Part shown: positions 37,110 through 48,200 of the stretch, one piece after another
Numbering within the stretch: position 1 is the first letter of the stretch
Layout of the letters: the number at the start of each line of letters is the position of its first letter
NCBI RefSeq assembly: GCF_002078875.1
Contig: NC_034411.1
Coordinates: 36,062,115 to 36,126,114, forward strand
Origin: Numida meleagris
Lineage: Eukaryota; Chordata; Aves; Galliformes; Numididae
Length of the DNA: 64,000 nt
Direction: 5' to 3'
Program-made: the position numbers and the translations under genes
The notes under the pieces: generated by a model
What the model was told of the DNA's origin: nothing
The model's input: the letters and a program-made list of their open reading frames with translations, nothing else
Databases searched by the model: none

Positions 37110-37166
37110 GTGGACTCGATGATCTCTGGAGGTCCCTTCCAACCCCTACAATTCTGTGATTCTGTG
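37110..37166 (+). mobile_element. CR1 3'-tail fragment (young subfamily)
   Basis: Only 57 bp of CR1 are present. The block 37112-37166 is identical base for base to 15461-15515, including the tail ATTCTGTGATTCTGTG. This is an extreme 5' truncation. Confidence 0.9.
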
Positions 37167-37870
37167 TGACTTCTTCAAAATACGCATCATGATGCGTAGC
37201 TATTTTGCACTAGAAAAATCTGTGGTTGTAAAATTTAGTAAATTGTTTCTTGTCATTAAAATACTGTGTGCTTCTACTGTTTTACTCTTTCAGTAAGGTC
37301 TTATTTAAAAGAGATGACCTTTCTGTAATTGAGCACAAATATCTGAGGATGTTTTGATTATATTATTTACAGTGCAACATACTAAGTGCATGATTTTGCA
37401 TCCAGCAGTACCAACTTCCAGTTTCCTCTCCCTGTCCTTTCTGCTCCTCTTTCTTTTAAAACTAGTCTCGTTACTAATCCATATAGAAGAAACTGGTGGT
37501 ATTGTTCAGTTGTGGAAGAAGTGAGTGGCAAAGATGTTTTCAGGCATTTAGAAAGAGATCTGGCTTAATTAAAAACAAAGAAAATGGAAAGCTTCTAGCT
37601 TGAGACTTGAACTGAAATAATGGTTTCCCAAGATGTTTCAACAGCAGTACTAGTTTAATGTGTTCCCGCTCCCCACTATTTGTCCTCCCATTTATGCCAA
37701 CACAGTTCTCTGTGCTGGAGACCAGTTCCACAATCAGCATGGCCTGTCCACATCTGCCAGATGCTGTTTTTCCTAGTTCCTTAGCAGATAATAAAACTGA
37801 GGTAAATTTGTTTGACAGAGGTATTGTCTCGCTCCAATTTACAGGAGGGAGAAGGGGTTCTTTTAATATA
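37167..37870. other. non-coding DNA, no gene recognised
   Basis: This sequence flanks the LTR that begins at 37871. A 122-codon minus-strand frame at 37540-37908 overlaps the LTR edge and shows no domain; it is treated as chance. Confidence 0.5.
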
Positions 37871-38522
37871 TGTATACCCGACGGCGAGATTAAGACACAA
37901 CGGGTCAAATGTTAGCCCAACCAGTTTATTACAAATCCTAGTAGCTTAGGGAGATGGGGAAGGGAAGGTGGGCGATAGAAAAGAGATGAAAAAGCAAGGA
38001 GTCTTTGTAGAAAGCAAGAGAGAGATAGTCACCACCAGGGGTCCAGCGTTGTTTGTAGCGCCGACGTTGATCTTCTCAGGTGATGGGTCATCAGGGCTTG
38101 TTGTTCGGTTGCCAACCGCTTTGGTTGACCAACCCCTTTGGTCGACGACGACCTCCAACAGCAGTACGAACTTATTTATAAGTCCAAATTGGTCGAGTCA
38201 GCTCTCTTTGGAGTGACAGTTAGCGGTTGAGTCAGCTCTCTCTGGAGTGGCAGCTTCTGGCTTTGGGATCTCAGCAGAAAAACCATCTTCCAGGCCTTGC
38301 CAGCAGATAAGAGGGAGCAGGGAGGTGCCCACCTGCATCCTGTTTTTCACAGGATACGATGGTAGCATTCCCCAGTCTCACATACCAAGCTGGTGCTACT
38401 TGGTCACAGGCCAGATCTTCCACCAGTAAACACTCCTGAGCACTCTCTTCCTGGGGCAAACAGCCCTGAAGGAAATGCTTTCAAATGTTCACACGGTTGA
38501 TGTTGATTGCCACACGACGACA
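37871..38522 (-). mobile_element. endogenous retroviral LTR (third family)
   Basis: On the minus strand this reads as an LTR. A U3 with duplicated enhancer-like units (38194-38253) leads to a TATA motif (CTTATAAATAAG, 38171-38182). A long R region follows to AATAAA (37925-37930), and a short U5 ends GGGTATACA at 37871. The TATA-to-polyA distance of about 240 bp is quite unlike the LTR at 13708. The outer end near 38522 (TGTCGTCGTG on the minus strand) is inferred from a TGT start; no matching target duplication was found. A purine-rich segment at 38523-38540 abuts it and could be a polypurine tract, which would make this a 3' LTR with a trace of internal sequence. No gag, pol or env is recognisable. 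Confidence 0.7.
38194..38253 (-). promoter_or_regulatory. duplicated enhancer-like unit with AP-1 site
   Basis: Two 26-bp units (38194-38219 and 38228-38253, period 34) share GAGTCAGCTCTCTNTGGAG. The second carries a perfect AP-1 consensus TGAGTCA (38228-38234); the first has CGAGTCA. They lie 12-70 bp upstream of the TATA motif on the minus strand, the normal place for LTR enhancer repeats. Function is inferred. Confidence 0.6.
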
Positions 38523-40732
38523 CCCACCATTTGTCTCCTTGGTAAGTAAGTTAGAGTCTTATCACAAAACATACCTCAGAAAGCAAGCTTTGAGCCAAAA
38601 GAAAAGAAGGGTTCAGACAGGTATTTATTTAATAACCTCATTTGATTTAATAGTTTCATTTGCTTCATTGCTTCATCCATAGTTGTGCAGCCTTAAAGTA
38701 CAGATGGGGTAAGCTTCTGTTAAATGCAGAGGAGTTGGTCATCTTCCTAGCATCGGTGTCAGCTCCCAGTGCTATAAATCCTTCCATTTCCAGTCAGACG
38801 ACATCTGCACAGCATCCACCATGTCCTTGAATGCCTTCTTGAATGAGCATCACTGTAAGCAACAGCTGGGGTCTCACTTGTTCTCTTGTTTGGTTCTGTA
38901 GTGTTGTCTGAGTATGTCTTGAGTGTTTTATCATTGATTTTTATTTCAGTTCCTTGAAAACACTTCCAGTGTTACAAAGAGCTAAACTTACACTTTTTCT
39001 TTGGAATCCAATATAGAAAGATGCAGTTATTAAGATAAAGTGTACAAGAGGCAAGACAAAATGAAGTAATCCTTTCTCAATATATCCTGTTCAGATTCTG
39101 ATGGTCATCAGCTTGGAAATCTTCCATACTATTTTTTTTTGTGTGTGTTTTACTTGTTTTATCAGGGAAATAGAAAGAACCCTACACTAATCGAAAAAAA
39201 TGCTAAAACTTTTAATGCTATTTTTATCAGGCAATTTTTCTTCTCTCGTTCAGAAGCAGCACATCTTGCACTGTAAAGAATCCACAGTGTTCATTAGCTG
39301 GCTTAACATCTGTCAATAACAGCCTTTCTTACCAGACACCTAAAAAAAACTACAGAAATCAATCTGCATAACTCGACTACAAAATCATAAATAATTGAGT
39401 TGGAGTAGTGCTTGGCCATCTGTCTGCTGAATTAGATTATTGAATCCCAAGCTGGTGCTTTGAAGATATTTATGAGTAGTTTACAAATGAATCATTGTAG
39501 TGGATCAGAAGATGGTAGTTACAGGCTATACCTGGGTGATCCATGACACAGGGGACACTTGCTATTTCTGTGCAACCTGAATTATGAATGGTAGTGCTGA
39601 GTTTTGTTTTCTGTAACTTTGGTTCAGAAGGACTGGGATCTTAGCTGGGTTCAGGGATGTATACCAGCAACTAGAAGGCAAAGAGGGTAATGAGAGGTTC
39701 TAAGGAGAGGAGAACAGCTTGTATCTGAGAAGGAAAAGAAAAGAAAGACAAAGATACAAATTGCCAAAATTGATTCTCAAGGCAGATGATGACATGCTCC
39801 TGAATATACGGTATTGAGAAGACTAGATATGGATGGTGTTAGGGTTTGATTGTAACAAGCAGGACAAAGGATCCAGCATGTATCTAATAAACCAAGGCTA
39901 TGAAACAAAGTCAAAAACTTGCAAGGATTGCCATGTAGTATGTCAGGAACTGATCACTGCACTTAACTTCCTAACTGAGCAGTCATTTCTGTACTACTAT
40001 CACTCCTATGTATTACTTTGTTAATTTACACTTAATGAATTCAAACAGTTGTTCACAAATCCAAATGAAATTAAAAAATGTATTTGCTCTGAAGCCACTT
40101 GCCATTGAAGTGGAAAAGAATCCATGGATTTTTTAAGCCTTTAAGTACCATGGGAATAATTCTTTATTAAGATTGAATTAAAAATGAATTCCATGATAAC
40201 GTGCTGCAGTATAAGCAAACACATTCTGAGTTGGTTTTATTTCATTCTTCACACTGTTATTTAACAGCATCAGTTCCTCATAGTTTACCTAGTGTGCTGA
40301 AGGATAAACTTCAAAATAAGAGATGTAAGCTTTTCAGCTGATACCCTACAAGCACAATATATGGGAAAAAAAGACACTATACAATGAAACACATAATTCG
40401 AATTTTGAGATTCAAGGTTAAGGCAAAGGGTAGAAAACTTGAGCAGAAGTTACTTGAGGAAGTTGCAGGAGAGTTTCATTATCTTGGAACTTCAAACAAA
40501 TAACAGCAAAGGAATTATCAGGGAGTAGACAGGAAGTAAGCAAATACATATAATGTTGGTGAAATTCATATGGAACATCATTGTGTAGTTTACAGACAAA
40601 CTATTTCTTCTAGGGTGTAGACTTATTCCTGAAATACTGTTTTGCAAATAGAGTTTCAACACAGAATGTCAGTGAAGAGTTGATATAAACCAGAAATAAA
40701 AATACAATGAGAAATAAGCAAATGGAAAATCG
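38523..40732. other. 2.2 kb non-coding DNA, no gene recognised
   Basis: AT-rich with a slightly GC-richer patch at 38690-38880. No open frame or repeat could be identified. Confidence 0.5.
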
Positions 40733-40839
40733 GTAAAGGACTGCATCAAAGGCCTTACTGAAGTCCAAACTGATGATATCAGTAGCTCTTCCCTTGTTTA
40801 CTGACGCTATTATGCCATCATAAAAAGCAACAAGGTTGG

Positions 40840-41430
40840 TTAGGCAGGTCCTGCCTTCGGTGAAGCCATGCTGTTTATCCATATCAATTCCCTATCTTCA
40901 GTGTGCCTTAGCATATCTTCCAAGAGGACCTGTTCCATGATCTTCTCTGGCACAGAGATAAGGCTGTAGTTCCCTGAGTCATCCATTCTACCCTTCTTAA
41001 AAATGCCTTTTTTCCAGTCACTAGGGACTTCACCTAACTGCTGTGACTTTTCAAATATCATTGAGAGTGGCTTGGCGACTACGTCAGCCAGTTCCCTCAG
41101 GATTCTGGGATGCATCTCATCAGGACCCATAGACTCATGTATGTTTAGGTTCCTCAGGCAGTCGTGAACCTGATATTCACTTAAATCAGGAGGGGCATCA
41201 CTCGTCCCTGTTCCCACCTTCTGAACCATCCGCTCAAGGGCTGTGTGTGAAGAGAAGTCACTAGTGAAGACTGAGGCAAAAAAGTTGTTGAGTACCCCAG
41301 TCTTCTCCTTGTCCATTGTCACTAGCCTGCCTGTATTGCTCAGTAGGGGGGATATGCCCTCCTGGACTTTCCTTTTCTGATTGTTGTACCTATAGAAGCC
41401 TTTCTTATCCTTCTTTGTGCCCCTTGCCAA
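40840..41430 (-). pseudogene. CR1 ORF2 fragment (RT N-terminal region)
   Basis: A 196-codon open stretch of CR1 ORF2. It covers the linker after the endonuclease, the ILRELADVV segment, and the start of the RT fingers (PSDWKKG, then [11 protein letters not shown], then [15 protein letters not shown]). Compared with other CR1 copies it has lost a few residues between WKKG and KKGR and again before VPEK. There is no promoter or start context of its own, and the catalytic half of the RT is missing, so it is a relic and not a gene. Confidence 0.85.
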
Positions 41431-41881
41431 GTCCAGTTCTAGCTGTACCTTGGCCTTCCTGACCTCATCTCTACTCTGCCTAGCAGCATTCCTATACTCC
41501 TCCCAGGTTACCCGTCCCTGCTTCCACTACCTGTGCATTTTCTTCTTGCTCTCCAGTTTGACCAGCAGGACCATGTTCAACCATGCTGGTCTCTTGTCTT
41601 CCTTTCCTGACTTTTTACACGTGGGGATGGAGAGCTCTTGTGCCCTAAGGAAAGCTTCCTTAATGATCTGACAACTCTGCTCTGCTCCTTTGTCTTTGAG
41701 GGCAGATTCCTAAGGGGTTTTGTTGATTATCTCTCTGAAGAACTGGAATTTGACTTTCCTAAAATTAAGCTTCCTGATTTTACTCTTTGCCTATCTGATA
41801 TCTCTCAAGAGTTTGAACTCCACCAGTACATGGTCACTGCAGCTCAGGCAGCCTCCAATACTGATGTCACCAATCAGTTCA

Positions 41882-42127
41882 CTAGTGTTGGTGAGCAACA
41901 CGTTCATCGTTGCATCTCCCCTGGCTCAAGAAGTTATCCTCGATACATTCCAGGAGCCTCATTGATTGTCTACAGCTTGCCATGCTACTTTTCCAGCAGA
42001 TGTCAGGGTGGTTGAAGTCGCCCAAGAGGACAAGAGCCTGCGAATACAGTGCCTCCTGTAGCTGGAGGAAGAAGGCTTCATCAAAAGGCTCCACTTGATC
42101 AGGCAGCCTGTAGTAGATAAGAACCAC
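41882..42127 (-). pseudogene. CR1 ORF2 endonuclease fragment
   Basis: An 81-codon frame from the apurinic-like endonuclease of CR1. The catalytic-loop motif GDFNHPDICW and the YYRLPDQ segment are clear. Frames before and after are broken, and this piece lies in the same element as the RT fragment at 40840-41430. The plus-strand frames over the same interval (41638-42098) are antisense shadows. Confidence 0.85.
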
Positions 42128-42750
42128 AAGGCTCCCTTTGTTGCCTCTGTCTCTAACTCTTACTCATAGGCTTTTGACTTGTTTGTGACCATTCTTCAGG
42201 TACAGCACTTCACACTCTATTCCTTCCTTGATATAGAGGGCAATGCCCCCTCCCCTCCTTCCTTGCCTGTCCCTTCTGAACAGCTGTCAATAGCCACATT
42301 CCAGTCTTGGGAATCATCCCACTAGGCTTTGGTGACAGCAACTACATCATGGTTTTCCAGTAGCACGGTGACTTCATCTCCTCCTGTTTGTTTCCCAAAC
42401 TGCATGTGTTGGTGTAGAGGCACTTCAGACAGACTGCTTGTCTTGTCACCTTCTTGGAGGATAACTCCTTAATTCCTTTGTAGTACTTACCTTTAGTCTC
42501 TTTGTTGCTTTCATCATCGTAAGATTCAGCAGGTTGAGGGCCCCTACTAGCACCTTGTCCCTCTAACTTAGCTCTGTTCTCCCACACTTCGATATGATCA
42601 GGCTCACTATTGCTTCCTTCCCTATTCAAACCTCATTTAAAGCTCTGTCAGAGCCCAGACAGCTCTTGGGCCAGAATTCCCCCTTTGACCCAGGTGGACT
42701 CCATCTGTAGACATTAGGCCAGGTGCTGAGTAAACTGCCCCATGGTTGAC

Positions 42751-44619
42751 ATTGTATTCCATGCCCTTTAATTTCTGTGATAACTTATGAGAATTTAAAT
42801 TCATTGTCTGTCTTTGTAGTCCATGTGCCCTAGGCCCAACAGTTGCAAATTGCTTCAATGTACAGAGTAGGATAAGGAAACAAGCATTGGCACTGCATGA
42901 AAAGAAAGGTGGATGACTTGCTTGCACTCTGTCCTTCTGAAATGCAGGTTAAAGTTATTGTTTTTCTGTATTTATTTCATGATATAGCACAGATGCATCG
43001 TCCTTTGTAGATGAGTTGTGTTCACACAGCTTGGAGAACAAGCTGGCTAACCTAGAGAGGCATGCTTTAAACTGAAGGAATTGCGGGCTGGGGTCCAGCC
43101 AAGTAGGGATACCTGCATCTTCTTCTTGCCTAAAGTGCCTTTTTCCATAATAGCATGCTGTGAGGAAAGATAGTCCATGTTATGACATGATATTTTCTTA
43201 GATTTGTCCTGAAAATATATGAAGGAGAGTATGAGAATTAAATAATACTGCTAAAGACAATCTTAGACCTAAGACCTGGAATGGAAGGAGTGTCTTCACT
43301 GTCAGGCTGACAAATTACACTGCTTCTCAAAATGCTGTCTCTTTCATATGTTCTCACATAATCACTTTTTCAACCTTAAACTTGAAATGAAAAATATGTG
43401 GAGTTAGAATCAAAAAGGCTGAGGGGAATGGGAATTTTTTTTTTATTTTTCTGGGGAAACTGGTTTCCTCGGGAAAAAATCAAAACTGTTCAGTTATAGA
43501 TGAGCGTAGCATCAGCAGTAAAAAATAAATGCACCACTGCACTGATGAAATCCTTTGTATAGGTAAGACCTCAGTGCATGAAGTAAAATAGTCTGAAAAG
43601 ATCTTTTCAGGTTTTATCTGACTGTTCTGTCAGGTACTATCTGACTGTGTCTTTCAATCAGATTCTCCATTTGTATTACTGCTATCTTTTATGTTTCATA
43701 ATTCTATTTGACGTTTGAGACTACATAGATAAGATTCTATAGTTTATGTCTGAGTTCCTTTTTTTTTCCTGCTTATTTGTATTGAAAAAATTAATATTGC
43801 TTCCAGAAAGACTTTTTCATTTTCATCAAAACACTTTAAAATACTCATTAAATAAGTGTTTTTTAAAAAGTCTGTGCGCAGTGTCCAAAGATGCTGCAAA
43901 ACTTCTGTTTATATATGGAATATTTTCTTGCTGATTGTACTAACAGAATAAACTGAATAAATTTTCCATTAGGTGCATTAAGATATAATGAAAGAAAATC
44001 ATTAGTTGCCGAGTAGCTTTTATCTATTAGTTGATTGAAAGCCTTCATTTTGTCAGTGGGGAAACCAAGCAGCTAAGTGCTGAGTACCCTTATCATTTCA
44101 GGGAGACCAGTAAAGATGAAGGCATTCATCATTTTTCAAAATTTGGAGCCCACCTTTCATAAAATCGTTTATCCAGAGACTAGTAAGCTTCTCTTCAGGC
44201 ACTGTTGATCCTTTAGGTCTCATTTTCTTGCCATTCCTTGATATCTGCTGATATTTGATTCAGATGTACATGATAGCAAGAAGGGTATTGCATGTGATGC
44301 TGTAAGAGCGCCATTCAGCTTCCTGAATCAGCAAAAAGAGGTTGAATGGCAAAGCTGGGTTGTGTATAATGTCTTTCCACTGCCCCATAAAATATAAGAA
44401 ATAAGGAATTTGCTGTTTCTCTACTGTCTTTTATCTTTTTTTTGTTTGTTTGTTTTTGTTTTGTTTTAAATACAAAATAAATATGACTGAGGTAAAACTT
44501 TGGAGCAGTAAATCAGAAATCTTAAATGTTGCACTGTGTCTTAGGCTGCTTGTGCATCTTCATGCTGATGCTTTAGATGACAATTCAGTCATAGCTTAAC
44601 AAAATGCTTCCTGAAGTCA
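42751..44619. other. non-coding DNA, no gene recognised
   Basis: The first 120 bp may be decayed CR1. The remainder is AT-rich with a TTTG-rich run at 44432-44470. No coding signal is visible. Confidence 0.5.
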
Positions 44620-44690
44620 CTGAACTCTGGAAGCTGGAAGAGATCCCTGGAGATCACCTAGGTCAGCCATGCTACTCAACCCATTTATGG
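44620..44690 (-). mobile_element. probable CR1 3'-tail fragment
   Basis: Reverse-complemented, this reads GACCTAGGTGATCTCCAGGG, then ATCTCTTCCAGC and CAGTGA, the order found in CR1 3' ends such as 27565-27624. The terminal repeats have decayed. It may belong with the CR1 piece that starts 60 bp to the right, with the middle of the element deleted. Confidence 0.5.
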
Positions 44691-44751
44691 GTTACATTAA
44701 AGAAAAAAAAAATCACATGCGTTTGTTTACCTGACAGTCCTGACCCATGTG

Positions 44752-45255
44752 TGCTCCATTGGCTCCTCTCTAGGTAGAGCTCTGTACATTTCAAATGCTA
44801 TCCACTTAACAGGCAACACCTCATCCTCCCCTTCCAGCCCATCCTTCTGAAAGAGAGCTTATATATGTCCACTGCAGCACTCCAGCTGTGTAAGCTATCC
44901 CACTGGGTCTCCATCATCCCAGTGAGATCAGAGCCCTGCAACTGCAAGCAGATTCCTCCTGCTTATACCCCTTACTGTATGCACTGGTGTACAGGCACTT
45001 CAGAGAAGCATCCTGTTGTGATGATTTCCCTGCTAAGGTATGAAAGCTTCCCCCCAGTTCTACAAGAGCTGTCTTGTAGACACATCTTTAATTATGTGCA
45101 TGCACTTTGGGTAGGCTCCTTTCATTCCTGTTCAGTTGATATGAATTCTCTCGTCTACATCACCCCATACCTTTTGTGTGCCAACCCAATCCACCAGTTC
45201 CTTGTTTGATTTTTGATCATACTTTCCCTCTCCTGTTGGTCCTAGTTTAAAGCAA
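44752..45255 (-). mobile_element. CR1 LINE 5'-region fragment
   Basis: Minus-strand CR1 sequence from around the ORF2 start. The block near 44985-45010 (CACTGGTGTACAGGCACTTC) corresponds to 42404-42426 in the neighbouring CR1 copy, and the flanking text (CTCCTGCTTATACCCC and CTAGTTTAAAGC at the right end) follows the same order. It is a different copy and subfamily from 40733-42750, because both contain the same region. RT and 3' end are absent unless the tail at 44620-44690 belongs to it. The 114-codon plus-strand frame at 44865-45209 is an antisense shadow. Confidence 0.75.
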
Positions 45256-48200
45256 AGATGCTTTTCCCCATTTTGTTAAAAAATAATATATCACCTACGC
45301 GTGGAAAAAATATGAGGATTTGCAATGAAAAAATTTCAATTTTAGTCATTTAAAATGGAATTAAAATAATTACTTGATAAAGATTTAAGTAAGATAAACA
45401 TTGACAATAGTAGTATTAAGTAAAATAGTTTTGTAGATCAACTATTTAGGTGGCTATCAGAAATTATGACAGAAAGGTTTGCAGAAGGATGAGGATGTAA
45501 TACATTTATGGGAAATGTATTTTAAAAAGGTTTTTATTTCTGTGTGCTCATCCATGTGCCTGCATGCACAGCTCAGGTGTGTTTGGAAAAGTAGGTTTGT
45601 TTGGAAAAAGAAAATCCAGTTTTTTGTTGGTTCACTTAATTAGTATGTGAACTCTTCATAGAGCCACTACCTCAATTTTTTCCTTCTTTCATGTATGAAA
45701 TATTTTCAGTTGTGTGTGCAAAAGAAACTATTAATATATATTAACACTCATCTGTCATACGTCATCCTAACTGAGGCATTAAATGGCTTTTAAGGCTCTC
45801 AGAAGAAAACTGTCAGTCTCACCCTCCTATCCTTTTTACAGTGAAATTTTGAAAATACCAAGGCAGAGGAAGCATGAACTTAATTTGAATAATACATTTA
45901 AAGGTATTATAGAGTTGATTATACATCTTTAAAAACTGTGACATAGGTTTTTGCGACAGCAAAGCTGTGCTTTTATCCCAGCATGACTGACATATAGCTC
46001 AGTTAATTTTTAAAGTCTTTCATGTGCTGCAGAGGCTCAAATAGCCATCAGTTTTTATTTAGATAAACTGACATTGCTAGTCTCACAACCTATTTATGGA
46101 CACATTTCTTTCTTTGTCTTAATTTCTTTGCTTAGTATAATTTAATTTGGTATCCTTAGTTCATGTATCATGAGAAATATTAATTCTCCTGTATTTGTTT
46201 TTCTGCCTTTCATGTCTTTCACATTTGTCTCCTCACCATTTGCTCATCTCTGTTTGGAATTTTTGAGTCCACATGTTTAATCACTTCCAGCATGAAGCCC
46301 ATTCAGTTCCTTTTCTCATTTGTGCCCACCCTTCACGTTTTCTTCAGTACATCTTCTGTACCCATAAATATTAATTCTTGCTGTCTTGTGTATTCAGATG
46401 AAGGAATGTTACTGTTGATTTACCTCCTGACAGTTGAATTTAAAATCTAGAGAAGCTGGATGTTTTATGTGCTGTCAGGTTTGCAGTCAGCGTAACAAAA
46501 CCGTTGTGAATCTTTTGAGTCTCTAAGTCTTGCTATATATCTGAAGTTGTGAAGTAAATTTCAAGTTAAGTACCTATTAATTATATTAATTTGAATTTTA
46601 GTGATGTCAGGCATTTAACAACTCCTGAAATGATAGTAGGTGAGCACTATGGAGATTGAGATATAGTTATTGCTATATTAATATGCTTGGCAAGGATGCA
46701 AAAACAGACAGTAAGTCTGCTGCTCCTTCAGGGAAGGAGCCCCTGAGGGAGACTGTGCTGTGCCTATGTGAGTGCTCAAGAGGGACTGAGGTAGGATCAT
46801 CCCTGTTCTCGACCCTGCAGGCAAAGCCAGAGAGGGCTCAGCCTTATGTTACAACTTTTTAAAAAAAATATGACCAGGAGGAGCATTCGGTCAGACATCG
46901 TGCTCTTATTTAGGCTTGACACACCATTGGAAGAATCTCATATTCTCCTATGGTGAATTCTGGTGAATTGCCATGTTGAATCTTTATTTGAAAATTTTAC
47001 CCTCTTTTTGATTTTAGGTATCTCATTCAAAACTCTCTGTGCCTCATCTAAAGCTTAATAAAAAAAACAAAAAAAAAAAAATACCTTTAGAAATGATAGT
47101 CATGGGAACAATAACAAATGTTGAGGATTGCTTCATTTGTAAATAATTTGAAAATACTATGTTATTATTTAGCTTCACTGATTTGTTTTGCTGCTGCAGT
47201 AGTAACTCAGAAAGTAATAAGATGAGATACTTTGATTTGCAATTTTCTGACATCGTTTCTGTAATGGATAATTAATAGAAAGTGACCACACATGCTAAAA
47301 ATCTCATTAGTTATCTTAGAATAAAACAACATAGAGAATGAGTTAGAAGGCAAGAAGTTTGCATCTCAGAACTTTATCTTTTTCACATTCACATGTCCTA
47401 GACTATGTATGATATTTCACAGTCAAATCTATAGTTTTCCATTGAATTGGTGCTCATATTTGCTTCACTGTATGGTTGTCCGGGCACTTTCAAATGTATA
47501 GCTTGGAGTGGCATGATGTGGGAATAGAACACAGCAGAACTTTGGTTATAGCAGCTTTGCAGCTCAAAAAACCCGCCACAACTCCTTGTATTTCCAGTGT
47601 CATGGTCTTGAACATTGCTTTTGCCTTCAAAATCTCTTGGTTGACTAAAAATAATTCTCTGTTCTGTGAGAAGGGTGATTCAGTTTATCCACAGTAAAGA
47701 AAAAAAAGGCATCTGGAAAAATAGGTAGTACCTCAGTAGTAACTTAGTGGTAGTTCTTTTAATTGCTGTTTACATTTGATCATAAGTAATGCATTTGTCA
47801 CAATGTCATACTAATTTATTGATCCTCCAGAATGAAACCATTGTGATGCAAGTTATTGATGCCCAGAAATTTGCTTTTGCACATCGCAGTAGTTTCTGTT
47901 GATTTGATCTAAACTTACAATTCTGTTTCATTAGGAAGAAATAAAAAAGCCTACCTTCATGGAACTGAAACCCTTTTTTAACCAACTTTGATGTAAACGG
48001 AGAAGTGAATCCATATTCTCTACTGAAAAGAGTAGACCTACCACACAAAACCTATGATAGTTGGTGCTAGTGTGCTGTGGGATTGTTCTCTTGATGTTTT
48101 TCCTCTATGCGTCTCTGCTTCCAAATGCCTCTGTGTGAGGCATGTTATCCTTCAGTGCTAGACTGATTGAAGAGTTATGCATGCGGCACAAACATAAGTA

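Larger units (their letters stand above)
40733..42750 (-). mobile_element. CR1 LINE 5' half lacking its 3' end
   Basis: About 2 kb of CR1 read on the minus strand: upstream/ORF2-start sequence (42300-42750), the endonuclease (GDFN motif at 42011-42022 within LLGDFNHPDICW), and the RT N-terminus. The longest surviving frame is 196 codons (40840-41430), with [18 protein letters not shown] and VPSDWKKG motifs. A second frame (40610-40882) carries [13 protein letters not shown] and [11 protein letters not shown]. Similarity stops abruptly at 40733 inside the RT, before the FADD box. CR1 copies are normally truncated at the 5' end and keep the 3' tail, so this missing 3' half is unusual and suggests later deletion or rearrangement. 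The right edge is approximate, and degenerate sequence to about 42870 may belong. Confidence 0.9.

Noticed and set aside
41417..42098. Plus-strand open frames of 62-125 codons
   Set aside because: They lie antisense to the CR1 endonuclease and linker, which read correctly on the minus strand.
33840..42750. Plus-strand CR1 at 33.8 kb and minus-strand CR1 5' half at 40.7 kb as one element split by inversion
   Set aside because: Their sequences overlap in the RT region instead of being complementary halves, and more than 5 kb of unrelated DNA, including an LTR, lies between them.
44865..45209. 114-codon plus-strand frame
   Set aside because: It is antisense to a CR1 5'-region fragment and shows no domain.
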